The translations under genes and the position numbers were made by a program. A stretch of DNA of 64,000 bases from assembly GCA_963995525.1 (NCBI GenBank), contig OZ023214.1, positions 33,282,373-33,346,372 of the forward strand, in the 5' to 3' direction. How positions within the stretch are numbered: the first letter of the stretch is position 1; each line of letters starts with the position of its first letter. The notes under the pieces were generated by a model. The model had not been told where the DNA came from. It worked only from the letters and a program-made list of their open reading frames with translations, and did no database searches. The stretch comes from Escarpia spicata (lineage: Eukaryota > Annelida > Polychaeta > Sabellida > Siboglinidae). Shown piece by piece: positions 1 to 13,499 of the stretch.

Positions 1-640
1 CTAACAAATTCCCTGTCAAAACTGTGAATTGCCTAGAAGAAACATTGTAGCTTATAGTTAATTTATTAATCATATAATTATATGTAAATATGTTCAAATT
101 GTGCAATACATGTGTAATATGTGATTTATTATATTTTATATTATTTTACATTATTTGGTTTGCACTACTGATTATATAATTATTGAAAATACTTAATATA
201 GTAAGATCACTGAATGTTTATGTATTGTGTGTTATGTTTTAAATCAAGCAAATATTATTTATATAATATAAATCTAGATGTTCTTAAGAATACAATGTGT
301 TCTATTAAAATGTACTTTAGAAAGAACACTTTTTTTTACCCCACAAGAGGTCGTAGGGAAATAAAACTCATTGTCATTGTAATTCTCCATCTCCTTTCTC
401 ATCTCCTTTCTTTCTCGTTCCCTCCAGTCCGCTCCCCTCCTCTCCGTTTCCGTATCTCTCTCCACTCTACCTATCCATCCTCCTCTTCCCCGCCTTTCCG
501 TCTCTTTCCCCACTTTACCCCTCCATCCTTCTCTTCTCCGTCGCTTTCCATGTTTCTTCAGTCTGTCTGTCTAATTTTAAATCCCCAATTCCATCCTCTA
601 TTTCTCGACGTACCTCTCGCCAGCTTCCCCCTCTCAATCA
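1..640. other. AT-rich then pyrimidine-rich DNA, no gene seen
   Basis: The first 340 bases are strongly AT-rich. From about 380 the plus strand becomes pyrimidine-rich, with TCTCC and CCTCC words grading into the CT microsatellite. I see no protein motif or RNA gene. Open frames crossing this stretch are produced by the simple sequence. Confidence 0.6.
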
Positions 641-2850
<2,210 letters not shown>

Positions 2851-2854
2851 GACT

Positions 2855-3512
2855 GGATCGGTGAAACGTCAACCACAGACTGTGGGAGACTGTTTCATAC
2901 GTCTCTGCGTCGGTATATAAATGAGTTATTTCTAATATTTAATCGGCATCTTTCTTTAAATATTTTTAGGTGGTGCCCTTTCGTATGTGCTTCGTTGGCT
3001 CCCAAAGTAACAACATTGGACAAGACTGCTGGATCATATTTCCCTGTTAGTATCTTATACATTTCAATCATATCTCCCGTGTGGCGACTGTATAATAGAG
3101 TTGGTAATTTCAGTCTCTGTAAACGTTCTATCTATTCAAGGTCTTTGAAACCAGGAATTAATTTGGTTGCTGTGCGCCGACCATTTTCAAGAGCTGTAAT
3201 ATATTTAATTAAGAATGGACTTAAAAGTTGTAGAAAAACACTTTTCATCGATGTGATCGAAAGTATGTCGGATTATCCCCATCATCGAATTGGCTTTTTT
3301 TTTTCTTTCTGACATATATGCTTCAAAATCAAGCGATGGATCGAAAGTGACTCGAATAACTTTCACATTGTCCGTACTTGTAAGTGTTGTCTGGTTGTTT
3401 CCCAATGAATAGGCTTTATTCCTTGTGAATAATGATCCAATTCTCATATGGATACATTTAATTGTGGATAAAATGTGATATTTACTCTTACTCGCAAGTG
3501 CCTGTACAGAAG
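2855..3512 (-). pseudogene. CR1/Jockey-like LINE reverse transcriptase, C-terminal fragment
   Basis: Minus-strand translation reads through the C-terminal half of a non-LTR reverse transcriptase. In order I see a KCIHMRIG block, a VTFDPSLDFEAY block, an IRHTFDHID block, then TATKLIPGFKDL, ERLQRLKLPTL, GDMIEMYKIL and a final NSLPQSVVDVS motif. These belong to the thumb and connection region downstream of the catalytic YxDD of CR1/L2/Jockey-type elements. At least two in-frame stops are present, one after GFKDLE and one before NSLPQ, so it is dead. The upstream catalytic part is absent. It abuts the plus-strand endonuclease fragment at about 3515, which may be the other half of the same insertion. 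Confidence 0.85.
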
Positions 3513-3519
3513 AAATAAT

Positions 3520-4755
3520 TGTATGGTTTACAAATGCTGATGTACTGAAAAGAAGAACTAACTGGACTAAAACGTAAAATTAAAAAACCACTCAACTCCA
3601 CCACATGTTATAGCAATATCAGAAGTAAATCCTACACGTTTTAATAGACAACTTACCACGCAGGAATAACACTTGGAATTGTATTATAAGGAAACTGTGA
3701 ACATTAGTGAAGGCAAAGGCAGAGGGATGTTCTTGTTTATTCACCATTTTTTTGCATTTCAAGTACACCAGTTTGATGTTGAGTTGAATGAAGCACTGTT
3801 TTGCATTTTGGTACTGAAACGGAAGGATACCCTTTTGTTAGGCTCTTTTTATAGAAGCCTTAACAGTACCACTGAGAACAATGACAACCTTAAGAAATTA
3901 CTGGATACAATAACTGAGAAATGTTTTTCACATGTTCTGCTATTCTTGGAGATTCCAACTACCCGTAGATTGATTAGTAAATAATTTAAACTACAGCAGC
4001 AAGTACTGAAGATAAATAATTTAAATTAATAAAATAAATCGAGACTGTTACTTGGTGCAACGTTTTATAGAGCCCACTAGAGGTAACGGTACAACTAAAC
4101 CATCGCTCCTTGACCTTATAATCACTAGTGAATACATCGAGATCTAAAGAGTCGAGACTCCATCAGCATTAGGAAGAAGCGACCAATCATTCAAACCCAA
4201 GCTAAAATCATTAGGAAAAACAGATTATGGAAGAATATCTTCTTACCAAAGATATCGAAACTTAAGAGAAATTTTGTCGATTGCGCTATTAGGTCAGGAG
4301 ACTGACAAGAAAGCACAGAAACTGTATGAAAAGGATATAATTAATCAAATAAAACATAATCTAAGAAACCTGGCAGTATGCAAGGGCAAAAATTAAGACA
4401 TAAACGGAAATACCCAACTTTCCAGAAAACAAAAACAAAGATGACATGACAAACTCGGCGGACTTGGAAAAACATAGGTGTTAGCCTATTACTTCTCCTC
4501 GGTAATTATGAGAGAACCAGAAGGAGATATCACGGAGGAACCTATGAGATTTTTATAACACAATGGAATCTTCCAAAATCAACCCATCGATAGTGGCATA
4601 TAAAAACTATAAAAACTAGCATATCAAAACTAAAGACATTTAAACCACCAGGACTTGGTGGCCGCCATCCTTGTGTCTTAAACGAAGTAGTAAAGAGCAC
4701 CGGCAGTATATTATCAAACATATATGACCTGCTCTGGTCCTATTTCTTCCTTATT
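3520..4755 (+). pseudogene. CR1/Jockey-like LINE endonuclease and start of RT
   Basis: Plus-strand translation gives an APE-type endonuclease of a non-LTR retrotransposon. PPHVIAISEVNP is followed by SEGKGRG, then LKRKDTLLLGSFYRS and HVLLFLEIPT (equivalent to the GDFNYP motif), then SLLDLIITSEY and SALGRSDQSF (the SDH region). Further on are the linker motif REPEGDITEEP and a start of RT where a P-P-G-L-D-type block would lie (about 4640-4740). Several stops and frameshifts interrupt it, for example at 3982, 4144 and 4394. The element stops near 4755 before the catalytic palm. Motif style matches the minus-strand RT fragment immediately to its left. Confidence 0.82.
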
Positions 4756-4790
4756 TGTTGTCTCCAGACCTGCTCTGGTCCTATTTCTAT
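4725..4790. repeat. Short tandem duplication, 22-bp unit at 42-bp spacing
   Basis: The same 22-base word, beginning GACCTGCTCTGG, occurs at 4725 and 4767, at the right edge of the LINE fragment. It may be a local duplication formed when the fragment was broken. Confidence 0.8.
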
Positions 4791-5052
4791 ACTTGATTGC
4801 AGAGGCATGTTTATTGTGCTTAACTCTCCTGTTGACATCAACAAGTGACTTGGCTCTCTTTCTCAGGAGGGCATTTTTCACACCCTAGAGAATAGATGAC
4901 AATGCATGGTCTTTCACAAGCCACCTGCACAATGTGACACCGTTCTGCCCCCTTAGCAGATAACATAAAGGGTGGCCTGATAAAATTGCCTTAAGTATTC
5001 CTCTCCTGGGGATATAGAAAGTTGACTGTTATACACAGTGTATAGGGACACA

Positions 5053-5141
5053 TGTCACGCACACGCACACGCACACGCACACGCACACGCACACGCACAC
5101 GCACACGCACACGCACACGCACACGCACACGCACACACACG
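5053..5141. repeat. (ACACGC)n hexanucleotide repeat
   Basis: About fourteen copies of a hexamer occur in a row, ending in a short CA run. Because the unit is two codons long, it makes an artificial Thr-Arg open frame. Related CACACG tracts recur at 33069-33166 and 31480-31515. Confidence 0.97.
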
Positions 5142-8100
5142 GTGTTATTTCAGAACGTATGGTTGAGTAATAGTGAGATTATGACAGCTATCCTTTGGCC
5201 TTTTTTAAATGGCTCGAGTTCAGTGTGTTTGATACAGGAAATGTCGTCACAAAGAAGAAGACAGAGTTAACAGGCATTAATATAGCGCTGGCGGCCAGTC
5301 ACGCAGGGTCACCCAGAAAGGGATGATGAAGAACAAGGGTGAGTGCTAATGAAAACGAACTATCCTGAAGAATGTTCAGTAATCTAAGGGCGAGTGCTGT
5401 TTTGTTGACTTAACTGTCTACTAGTGCATCACTAGTGAGTATAATGTGCTTGGTGTGGAACTTGAAAACACGTTTTCAACATTTTAGTGACACTGTTAAA
5501 AAGATATTCAGCCGGGTTATCAATTAATAGTAACACGTGGACATGAAATTTACACTTGAAAGTGGATATATCTATAACATTATTATATTCGTAGCATAGC
5601 TGTATCTATTCGTTATTTACACATAAAATACAAGTTTTGTTAAAACTAATGAAATAACAACACATGTTAATGTTTGTGAATATTTAATAAATATAATGAT
5701 ACATGTAGTAAAGCAATTGATAGTGTTCTGCATATACACTCGTCACACTGCAAATACACTTTTGGTGACGTGTCTATCGTCACACAAAATTTCCTCCCAA
5801 TGATTCGTGTGGATTCATCGTGTTGCCCAAGGGGATTACTTGGGATGTATCCAGTTGGGAACCTAACCCTTAAAAAGTGGGTTTATATATGTTTGTTCAG
5901 AAAGTTTCCTAACAAGTATATATTGTATTATTTTTCTGTCAAATTATACAAACATACAATATTATTTCTTTTGTGAAACATTAACATTCGTTTATGAAAT
6001 TGCAGATACGTGTATGTATGTACCATACGACTTTTGCAACAATGTAAACAATATATTTGTGACTGAATGCTATTAGAGTATTGTGTTGTAAATGCAGACA
6101 TACTATGTCATTTGTTTGTTTAAAAACTGTTGGACTGTTGTTTGTGATAACAATGTTTCAGTGTTGTGTGTGGCAGGTTCGATCCCTGCTAATGTCCATT
6201 CATACATTACTGGTTGTGCACACACACACTTACTCCATTCAGTAATTTCAGCCGTTTACAAGAACTCCATCTAAATTAAGTTAATTCCACTTAAACAACT
6301 ATTGGAAATAGCACAGCAAATTATGGATTTTAAAAGAAATTAACCAGGTATATTGCAAGGTATATTATGTCCTGATGTCTGATGTTATGGTTTCTAGATT
6401 ATCAGGGTTTCACTATCATATGAACACTTGTCATAACAAGTTAACATTTTTGTAACAAATTTATTGACACATCTATAATCATGTACACACATGCTGAATA
6501 ATATTAGGCATTGGCAATTGGTATGACAACAATATTTTCAGACAAACATGTGTATTAAAACAGGCAATTCTCTTTTACTTCATCCCATGATCAGAGGTAA
6601 TTAGTGACTAGTCTTTTTGTTTTCACTTCTCTAGATTTAAGTACAAATCGGCTTGCATTTTGCTTAATTAACATAATGCCAGTTCTTGATGTGTTTACCA
6701 TAAAGGTGTACTATATTCAACAATACGTGGCCAGTGACATCTGTGCTGTTATTGCCACCTTGAGATTTATTTTAAATACAAGTTTTAAGAGATAGTGTTA
6801 CTGAATGTCAAATGTTTCAAACAATTTCAAGTTAGGGAATAACAAAATAATGGTCTTCTTGAGGAAACATTATTTCTTAATATAAAAATAAATAGTACAC
6901 AAGTTACTATTGATAGCATACATATTTGAATTGAGTGAACGTTGCCTAGTACCACCAATATGGGCAAAAACCCAACATTACCCAGCTAAATGTAGATCTA
7001 CACACCATAAACTGTGTTCATCTTGGAACTAATGAGCATCTAGTATTCACCAGGTCAGATATCCACAGCTAGACGAGCATGTTGATAAATCATTAAATAA
7101 TTTACTACGAAAACCTATCGTTTCTTTACCATGTGCTTTTGACATTTTCATTTGAACGTACTGGCATTTAAAATATAAGGCAACAATGCAGTATTTTGAA
7201 CATATATATCGTTAAACCAGGCATGGTTCCTTCAGCTCTACAAAACTACAAAAGCAGGCATGGGACATGTGAAATGTTGTACATTCTAATAAAATACATC
7301 ACAAGATTTCTTTCCCTACAATTCTGTTTCTGTGTGAAAAAATATTCAATAAGTATTTGGCATATTTGGCATTTGCACTCAATAAATACTTTGCATCAGA
7401 CCATCACTTCTGTTGGCATGATCTAGTGATAAGATTGCACATAATTACCTTATCTCGCCATCATATTAACATTTCTTTATGAATTTACCCTTCACCATTC
7501 AAGGACAACATTTCACTGCTAGAAAATGTGTACACATTAAGCAAAATTCCAAAGAATTCACATCTACAGGCTAATGGTACAATTCAATCTGACATTAGTT
7601 AACCTCCTGTTTTGCATAGATCTGATCTACACATTTTGTATCATTGTAGCTACACACAAGTTTATAGTGTCTAGATTATGTTCGCAACATTGAAAATACA
7701 TTGAATGTTTCTCTTGGGTTGACTTGGCTCCGATGCCTAAGTCAATATCTACTCTTCAGCATGTCCTATTACAGCATCAGGCCCAGCAGAACCAACCAAC
7801 CAATCCTCTAACATCTCCCTTCCAGCGGTGCATAGGCATCCACCTTCATGACATTTTGTTTGCCACTTGTCACGACTTCCAATACTTAATAATTTCATCA
7901 GTCATAATAGATCTTTTTATCATACATTTTTCAGCATGATGACAACAAAACTGTGCTTTTGTTTGAAATATCAACCAGTTCTTAATCTGTTAATACGTTT
8001 CAAATCAACTATCAACCAGCCGAGATATATCATTTTAATCGGTTACATTTATGTTAATAAAACTAATAAAGCTGACAAAGCCCCAAAACATAAAGAAACA

Positions 8101-8160
8101 AGAACACTGTAGCAACTGGATGGCCGTAGCAATGAGGGGTGTCAGGGCGCCACGACATAC
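5142..8160. other. AT-rich DNA without recognisable genes
   Basis: Open frames here are short and show no familiar motif. A lone tRNA B-box-like word (GGTTCGATCCC) lies near 6176 without a matching A box or cloverleaf. If the laminin-G exon to the right is real, this stretch would be intronic to a minus-strand gene. Confidence 0.5.
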
Positions 8161-8282
8161 CCCGACAGCGTCATTGGTGAGGTCCAGGGGTCCCTTACCC
8201 TGGATATACAGGTTGCTGACACAACCCTCTAGCATCTTCTCGTACTGACCAAATGTCATGTCATCCAGGATAGGCACGCCAC
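8161..8282 (-). CDS. Probable exon of a laminin-G-domain protein
   Basis: On the minus strand a 122-bp segment lies between an AG acceptor (8283-8284 on the minus strand) and a G|GTATGT donor (8155-8160). It encodes about 40 residues. The order is GGVPILDD, then Tyr-Glu-Lys-Met-Leu, then EGCVSNLYIQGK, GPLDLTNDAVG. Laminin-G domains typically show this sequence: a GG-P strand, a GC-x-x-N/D-x-x-I/V core with the conserved Cys, then a G-x-P-L-D-L strand. It would be part of an extracellular adhesion protein such as a laminin alpha chain, agrin or a related LG protein. The exon starts in phase 1 and ends in phase 0. An alternative GTAAGG donor lies inside it, after the LYIQ codons. No neighbouring exon was found. 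Confidence is moderate because this is one short exon. Confidence 0.45.
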
Positions 8283-8287
8283 CTGAA

Positions 8288-8400
8288 GCATAACCAAATC
8301 AAATCAAATCAAATTTATTGTAACTCATTACAATACAAATCAAGTTAAGACAAATCCTATATAATAACATAATGAGCAGAACAAGGGAAGAACATTATAC
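8288..8400 (-). repeat. LINE-type 3' tail with (TTTGA)n
   Basis: Read on the minus strand, an AATAAA signal is followed directly by four copies of a TTTGA pentamer. This is the usual 3' end of a CR1/Jockey-type retrotransposon. No coding part of the same orientation adjoins it, so it is probably a severely 5'-truncated insertion. Confidence 0.55.
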
Positions 8401-8514
8401 TATGTTATATTCCCTACATAACAACCAATGTCAACCCTCTGGCAATACTGGCCGAACACGCTTAAATATTAACCTATCCTGCACGTGATATGTTGCCTAG
8501 CAAAACCTCCCGTC

Positions 8515-9727
8515 AAATCATCAGAAAACAGAGGTGTGTGTGTGATAATTTAGATATATTTGCTGCGGTCTCTGATGATGATGTGCACAAGTTGGTTATG
8601 AAATCTAAGACAACCAGCTATGTTCTGAACCCCATGCCAACCAAATTGGTCAAATAGTATATTGAGGAATTTGTGCCATTCCTTACACACATCATCAATT
8701 GCTCCATTGCTGCTGGGGAATTCCCACACGAATGGAAGACTGCACTTGTAGAGCCACTGCTTAAAAATGCAGAACTGGATCCTATTCCAAAAAACTATCG
8801 CCCTGACAGACAGTCAGACATGGGATCAAGTACATTGAAAGGTATTTAAATGCAAATGCAATTTGTTAATGTCAAATGCAAATACTTTTCAAAAGTATTT
8901 CAATACTGTTCAAATACTTGACGTCCCCGTGCTCGTGCATAATACATAATGACAAAAATGAGCTATACTTGACCTTTGTTTATCCAGAATTAAGGGAGTT
9001 CATTGAGTCCATAGACCCATGTTATAATTGGTCACACATTTTTTTATTTTCTCCTGTGACAGGTTAATCCTGTTTTCCATTTCCTGTGCCCATTGATGCG
9101 TCTTCCAATAAAATTAGAATAAGCCACCCACTGTTAATTAAATGCCTGCTAACCTGATCCTGTCACAGGCCAACTGATACACTGATCATCCATCTGATAA
9201 TGACCCGAGTAGTTAATGATCATCAAAGCATGCAAATGCTGCAGTTGGTCAGCTAATAAAAGAGCTATAGGAAGGCCAGTTTTCTCTCAGTGAATGTCAT
9301 GCCTCGGTGATCACATAAGTAACACGATTGACCTGTATCAACAGCCCAGACCAAGCAACAATTTAATTAAGTACAGCTGTGATAACAGTTTTCATTGACA
9401 TAATTAAATGCTATAAGTTCAAATACTTTTAAAATGTATTTAAATGCAAATAGTTTTGGCTCCAAATTTTCAAATGCAAACACTGGATCAGTTGCATTTA
9501 AATGCGTTTAAATGCAAATGCATTTGCATTTGACCCCCATGTCTGCGCCCTATATCGAATCTCCAGTATATCTCTAAATTAACAGAACGGTCTGTTGTAG
9601 ACCAACTTTGCTTTCATTCAGAATGTGGATTTCCTTGCCACCTTGTCAGTCGGCGTAAAGAGCTGGACATTCTACTGAAACTGCACTTGTAAAGGTCCAG
9701 TCTGACATTCTTTTAAACATGGACCAA
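8515..9727 (+). pseudogene. L2/CR1-like LINE RT fragment, split by a MITE
   Basis: Two plus-strand blocks form one reverse transcriptase. Block 1 (about 8540-8805) reads AAVSDDDVHKLVMKS, NPMPTKLVK, FLTHIINCSIAAGEFP, EWKTALVEPLLK and KNYRP. Block 2 (from 9552) continues at the next codon with ISNLQYISKLTERSVV and then HSTETALVKVQSDILLNMD. These are the N-terminal fingers and palm motifs of L2/CR1 RT. A TAG stop follows KLVK. The catalytic half is missing, because at about 9728 the sequence switches to an oppositely oriented LINE. The clean split of the NYRP-ISN motif marks the MITE insertion site exactly. Confidence 0.85.
8815..9545. mobile_element. hAT-like MITE rich in ATGCAAAT octamers
   Basis: This insertion interrupts the LINE RT reading frame. 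Its ends are inverted: CAGACATGGG at 8815 and CCCATGTCTG at 9536-9545. The word CGCCCT stands before the element (8800-8805) and right after it (9546-9551), as expected for a target duplication. Nine extra bases (8806-8814) separate the left copy from the inverted repeat, so the left boundary is uncertain. Both ends carry clusters of ATTTAAATGCAAATG words. No transposase is encoded. Terminal CAG and the repeat style suggest hAT. Confidence 0.75.
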
Positions 9728-11500
9728 CAGAAACGCCACAGCAGTTGGGGAGGATTTGACACTTCCAATACGAACGACTTGATGCCGACCGGACAAGTAA
9801 GATCTGAACCACTCAAGTGCAGCGCCAGTGACACGGAATCTGTGAGTGATTCTGCTCAATTGAATTCCGTGGACAATTGTGTCAAAAGCGGCGATCAAGT
9901 CAAGCATAACCAACACAACAACACAGCCACGGTCTACTGCAGACATAATATCATTGTGAACTTTAAGCAGAGCCGTTTCAGTTGAGTGATCTTGTCGCTA
10001 TGCCGATTGAAACTGGTCGTGCAAGTTGTTCTCTTGCATGTGGACATTCAGCTGTTTTGCTACAACGCGCTCGATTACTTTAGAGAGAAATGTCAGATTC
10101 GATACAGGTCGATAATTCTGCATTGATTCTGGATTTAGTCCAGCCTTCTTGATGGCGAGATGCAGCCAGTCTTGTATTTATCCGGAACAACGGACGCGTG
10201 CGAATAAACTAAGCTGACCTGCATTATGATTGTATTGATAAACCAGTTCTTCTACGTTCAGCAAGTCAAGATCATCCGAACGGAACAGTGGAATGTCTTG
10301 TCGAAAAGACACTACTTTATTGTTGCATAACTTGCAATATTTGATTTTCATCAAAAGAGTGCGATGTTGAAGAATGGCTATGATGAAACTCACCGCAAAG
10401 TGGTCAGAAAGGCCCATGTCCGTAAAGGTAACATTTCGAACAAGGTGTTCGTCCTTGCTGCGGCCTGGTCATGAGTACATCCAAAGTGTGTCCTTTCCAG
10501 TGGGTTGGCCCGCGAACATGCAACACCATCCCTGTGGCATTCACATAATTGGTCAATCGCCGTGCATCAACATTTGCAGCGTTGTCAATATGAAAGTTCA
10601 AATCTTCCATGATAATCAGAGGTCCAGGTTTTGTGGCATGCTGGTCGATGAAACGGTCCCATTCTTAAAAAAAACACAGTTGTTGACAAGCCATTTATCA
10701 CAGATGGCGGCGGTCGATAAATAACAACGATTCTCAAGGATGACATTGGTGTTCAAAGGATCGAAATGCATCGGTATCCTGTTTGTGTAAGACGATTTCG
10801 GCGTGTGCTTGATGGAATATCCATATGGTACAATGTCTGTAATCACATTGGCGTCCCTCGAAGGCTTCAACCACGTTTCGCATATCGCCATCATATCGAG
10901 ATGGTTTTCAAGTATATGATCCGCAATGGCGAGTGTTTTGTTCTGACACGATTGTGCGTTAACGTAGCATACTCTTACGCCTTGATCGCGCTATAACTGT
11001 TTACACAATGGTAAAGTTATGAAATTTGGTACATTTCGGCTTGGTTGTGCCAACGTCGGTACTCTTGCGTAGTGAATTATTGTCCTGATCTGTTTTGTGA
11101 CTTTACGACCGCCAAGGTGTTTACGTTTCGTAGACGAACGCTTGAAGATGCACAGTTGGTGAAAGAGAAGATTCACACAGCAGGTCACCGGAGATCTGAT
11201 ATACCTGGTTGCATGGGCGGCAGTTGACAACAAATGTGTCCTAGAATAACGCACCACTGATGTTGACACACACGCATGCTGAAGTGCGTCTTGCGTCACT
11301 GAGTATCATCGGCGATTGCACAAAAGTTGTCCGTGGTCCGGTGTTATCCAAGAATAGACCACAGCGTTCTGCTTGACAAGTTTGCAACCGGTTCTCAAGG
11401 CAAGCGTAGACGAATGTCGATTAAAAACAATAACAGTCCGGCACCAGTAATCATTTTCAAGTAAAATGTAAACGTCCGAAGTAATATATGTACCTCTATA
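9728..11500 (-). pseudogene. L2-like LINE with endonuclease and partial RT
   Basis: Read on the minus strand from about 11500 down, an N-terminal region containing RKHLGGRKVTKQIR precedes an APE endonuclease. Its motifs are VCYVNAQSCQNKT, then MMAICETWLKP, EWDRFIDQHATKPGPL, IIMEDLNFHID (normally GDFN, with a changed first residue), HTLDVLMTR and GLSDHFAV. RT motifs follow: TETALLKVHNDI, VLVMLDLIAAFDTI, WFRSYLSGRHQVV and SSPTAVAF, where it stops just before the expected GVPQGS motif. Several frame changes are present. At 9728 it meets the plus-strand LINE fragment. Both fragments contain the TETAL block, so they are two different copies. Confidence 0.85.
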
Positions 11501-11795
11501 CACGCACCTGAGAAATATGAAAAACGTTCCTTGAATTGAAATACGTCAAACTTGTAACAATAAGACAGCTGTCGTGGAAGCTACTGCCAAACACAACACC
11601 TCAGCTCCATGTCATGCCATGAATATGTACAAAATAAAATCGACACACACCTCAGAAGGGCGGGATACTTGTAAATAAACAAGGGTTGAACTCTCGATAA
11701 GCCAAAAGGCTGCCATCTAGAGTTAATTATCTGCGTGGCAATCTTGTCAAATAAGTTGAAATTATGCTGACGCGGCGGTGAACAATTTCAATAGC
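11501..11795. other. Nothing recognised
   Basis: This is mixed-composition sequence between the LINE 5' region and the dispersed repeat. I see no coding or RNA motif. Confidence 0.5.
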
Positions 11796-12310
11796 AACCC
11801 CCATCTTCTGATGTCACAGTTGAGCCAGGCAAGCAAGCGGAGAAACTGAAGAAAAGTTGAAGTGAAGATACAGCGACATGGCGTAGCGGCAAAAAAAATC
11901 AACAGACCTCCCCCGCCCGTCTTCCCATTTCATCAGTTGAGACGAGTTAGGAGACAGCGCAAGAGACAGCGAGAAGACGGTGAAATTACGGCTGCGCAAT
12001 GACGAAACATTTTCAACAGCACCCCCTCCGCCCCATACTCCCCTTCACCCCCCAGTCATCCGATGTCACCAGTCGAGCAGAGACAGTGGAGAAGCTGAAG
12101 TTACGGCGGTGCAGAAGCAACACATTTTCTGCGACTACAGCATTTGGTTTGGCTCAGATCGAGAAACCCTCACCTGCACCTTAAGTTAAGCCTTAAGACT
12201 CCAAAAAAAGTCTGATTACACCCCCGTGAAGTTCACAGAAACTCTCTGAGGCTCACAAAACACTTCCAATTATACACCTACCAACCTCACCTCCTTCACT
12301 GTAACAGCAA
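11796..12310 (+). repeat. Dispersed GATGTCA/GAGACAGCGGAGAAG repeat, clustered copies
   Basis: Three diverged copies of one module occur, at about 11796-11870, 11900-12000 and 12030-12140. Each has a C-rich lead, then GATGTCA, then a GAG(A)CAGnGGAGAAG word, then GAAGTTACGGCGG-type sequence. From 12210 to 12300 follows the associated module with TGAGGCTCACAAAAC words. The same family recurs at 13500, 24040, 34985, 37370, 41225, 45262 and 53840. No protein is encoded. Confidence 0.7.
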
Positions 12311-12744
12311 GACGTCTCTGGATGTAGTTTTTTGTGTGCGACAAATAGTGGCGCCACATCACGGGGCTTGGTTAATCAAGGCTAGAGGAAAATGCTTTAG
12401 TTCCAACAGATGACATTACTGCTACTAGCAGTCCACGGACAGCCGTCTCAGATCTGCTGAACCGGAATTAAACGTACTTAAGAAAGTTCATGCCAGCATG
12501 ACACAGACGCCTACAAACAATCATAGTTGTTGATGAGACGGTAGCTGTTTGAGTGTCAACACAGTGTGCTTGCGAGATCACTCAGAACAGCCTCAACTAG
12601 TCGTTTAGTTAGTTAATGGGTAGATGTCAACACCATCCCAATGAAAAACCATTGCACGTAATATTTTATCATACATTTACAGACTTATGTTACGTATAAA
12701 CATCGAATCAAACAGACATGCAAATAATATAGTAATTGTTATAG
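12311..12744. other. Nothing recognised
   Basis: No coding motif, repeat or RNA gene is visible. The end of this stretch probably belongs to the transposon relic that follows. Confidence 0.4.
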
Positions 12745-13264
12745 ATGTGGGCTCTCCATCTTTGCGCATCATCTTTGTCAAACACGTCCGTAGATGAAAG
12801 CAAGGCTGACCTGGCTCACTGTCTCATCCATTACATGATGGAGCACGGTAAGCACCTGCCCGATGGATGCGAACTCGTCGTGGGTGGGGGATTTCAAGAC
12901 AACAAATGCACAAAATCAACTGTTAGAGATGTTGGTTGTGCATTTAAATAAGGAAGCAGACACGCGCCTCATATTACATGCATGTGACAGTGGCAAGCAC
13001 GTTCAAGAGGACAGTGGTCGTGTACATAGACACACGCGTCTTCCTCGTGTTGCTTCTCTTTATAGCCTACTGTGACATGAATGAGGCAGTGACAAGCACG
13101 TTCAAGAGGACAGCGGTCGTGTACATATACACACGTTTCTTCCTCGTGCTGCTTCTCTTTATGGCCTCATATTACATGCATGAAAGAGTGACAAGCACGT
13201 TCAAGAGAGCAGTGGTCGTGTACATAGACACACGCGTCTTTCTCATGTTGCTTTTCTTTGTGGC
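12745..13264 (+). pseudogene. Relic of a widespread transposon-associated ORF (EADTR motif)
   Basis: Two plus frames together read SKADLAHCLIHYM, GCELVVGGGFQDN, then KEADTRLILHACDSGK and finally VVVYIDTRVFLVLLL. This is the arrangement I know from many uncharacterised transposon-borne proteins of marine invertebrates, where a HEEADTR-ILHA block precedes a VVV-SPDTDVLVLLL block. The function of that protein is not known to me. One frameshift lies near 12940. The last block has been triplicated as a 99-bp tandem repeat. The Asp-Thr-Asp of the usual motif reads Asp-Thr-Arg here. Confidence 0.55.
12968..13264. repeat. Three tandem copies of a 99-bp in-frame unit
   Basis: The anchor word AAGCACGTTCAAGAG starts at 12995, 13094 and 13193, exactly 99 bp apart. 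The unit encodes 33 residues with no frame change, so the open frame runs through all three copies and ends at 13346. Each copy carries the hydrophobic VVVYI-TR-FL-LL segment. Copies differ by scattered substitutions. Confidence 0.95.
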
Positions 13265-13348
13265 CGGATCCAGTAAAACCAACTATTGGGTTGTACTTGG
13301 TAATGTTGTAAGAGATGGCACTACTTTGAATCTGCAGGTGGTGTAGTG

Positions 13349-13350
<2 letters not shown>

Positions 13351-13394
<44 letters not shown>
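13351..13394. repeat. (TA)n microsatellite
   Basis: A pure TA dinucleotide run immediately follows the transposon relic. Confidence 0.98.
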
Positions 13395-13397
<3 letters not shown>

Positions 13398-13499
13398 TTT
13401 GGAGGTGAACGCGTATTGTGAACGCATTATGCTAAACCATTAATGTAAGTAAAAAACAATCTGGAGCTTCAGCGCCATTCCGTTCCGCTATCGGTTCAC

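Noticed and set aside
5052..5270. Thr-Arg repeat protein
   Set aside because: It is produced by the ACACGC hexamer and has no support beyond it.
6092..6274. tRNA gene suggested by GGTTCGATCCC near 6176
   Set aside because: No A box or cloverleaf can be formed with the upstream sequence.
8515..11500. Single twin-primed LINE made of the plus and minus fragments
   Set aside because: Both pieces contain the TETAL region in diverged form, so they are separate copies, and the order does not fit twin priming.
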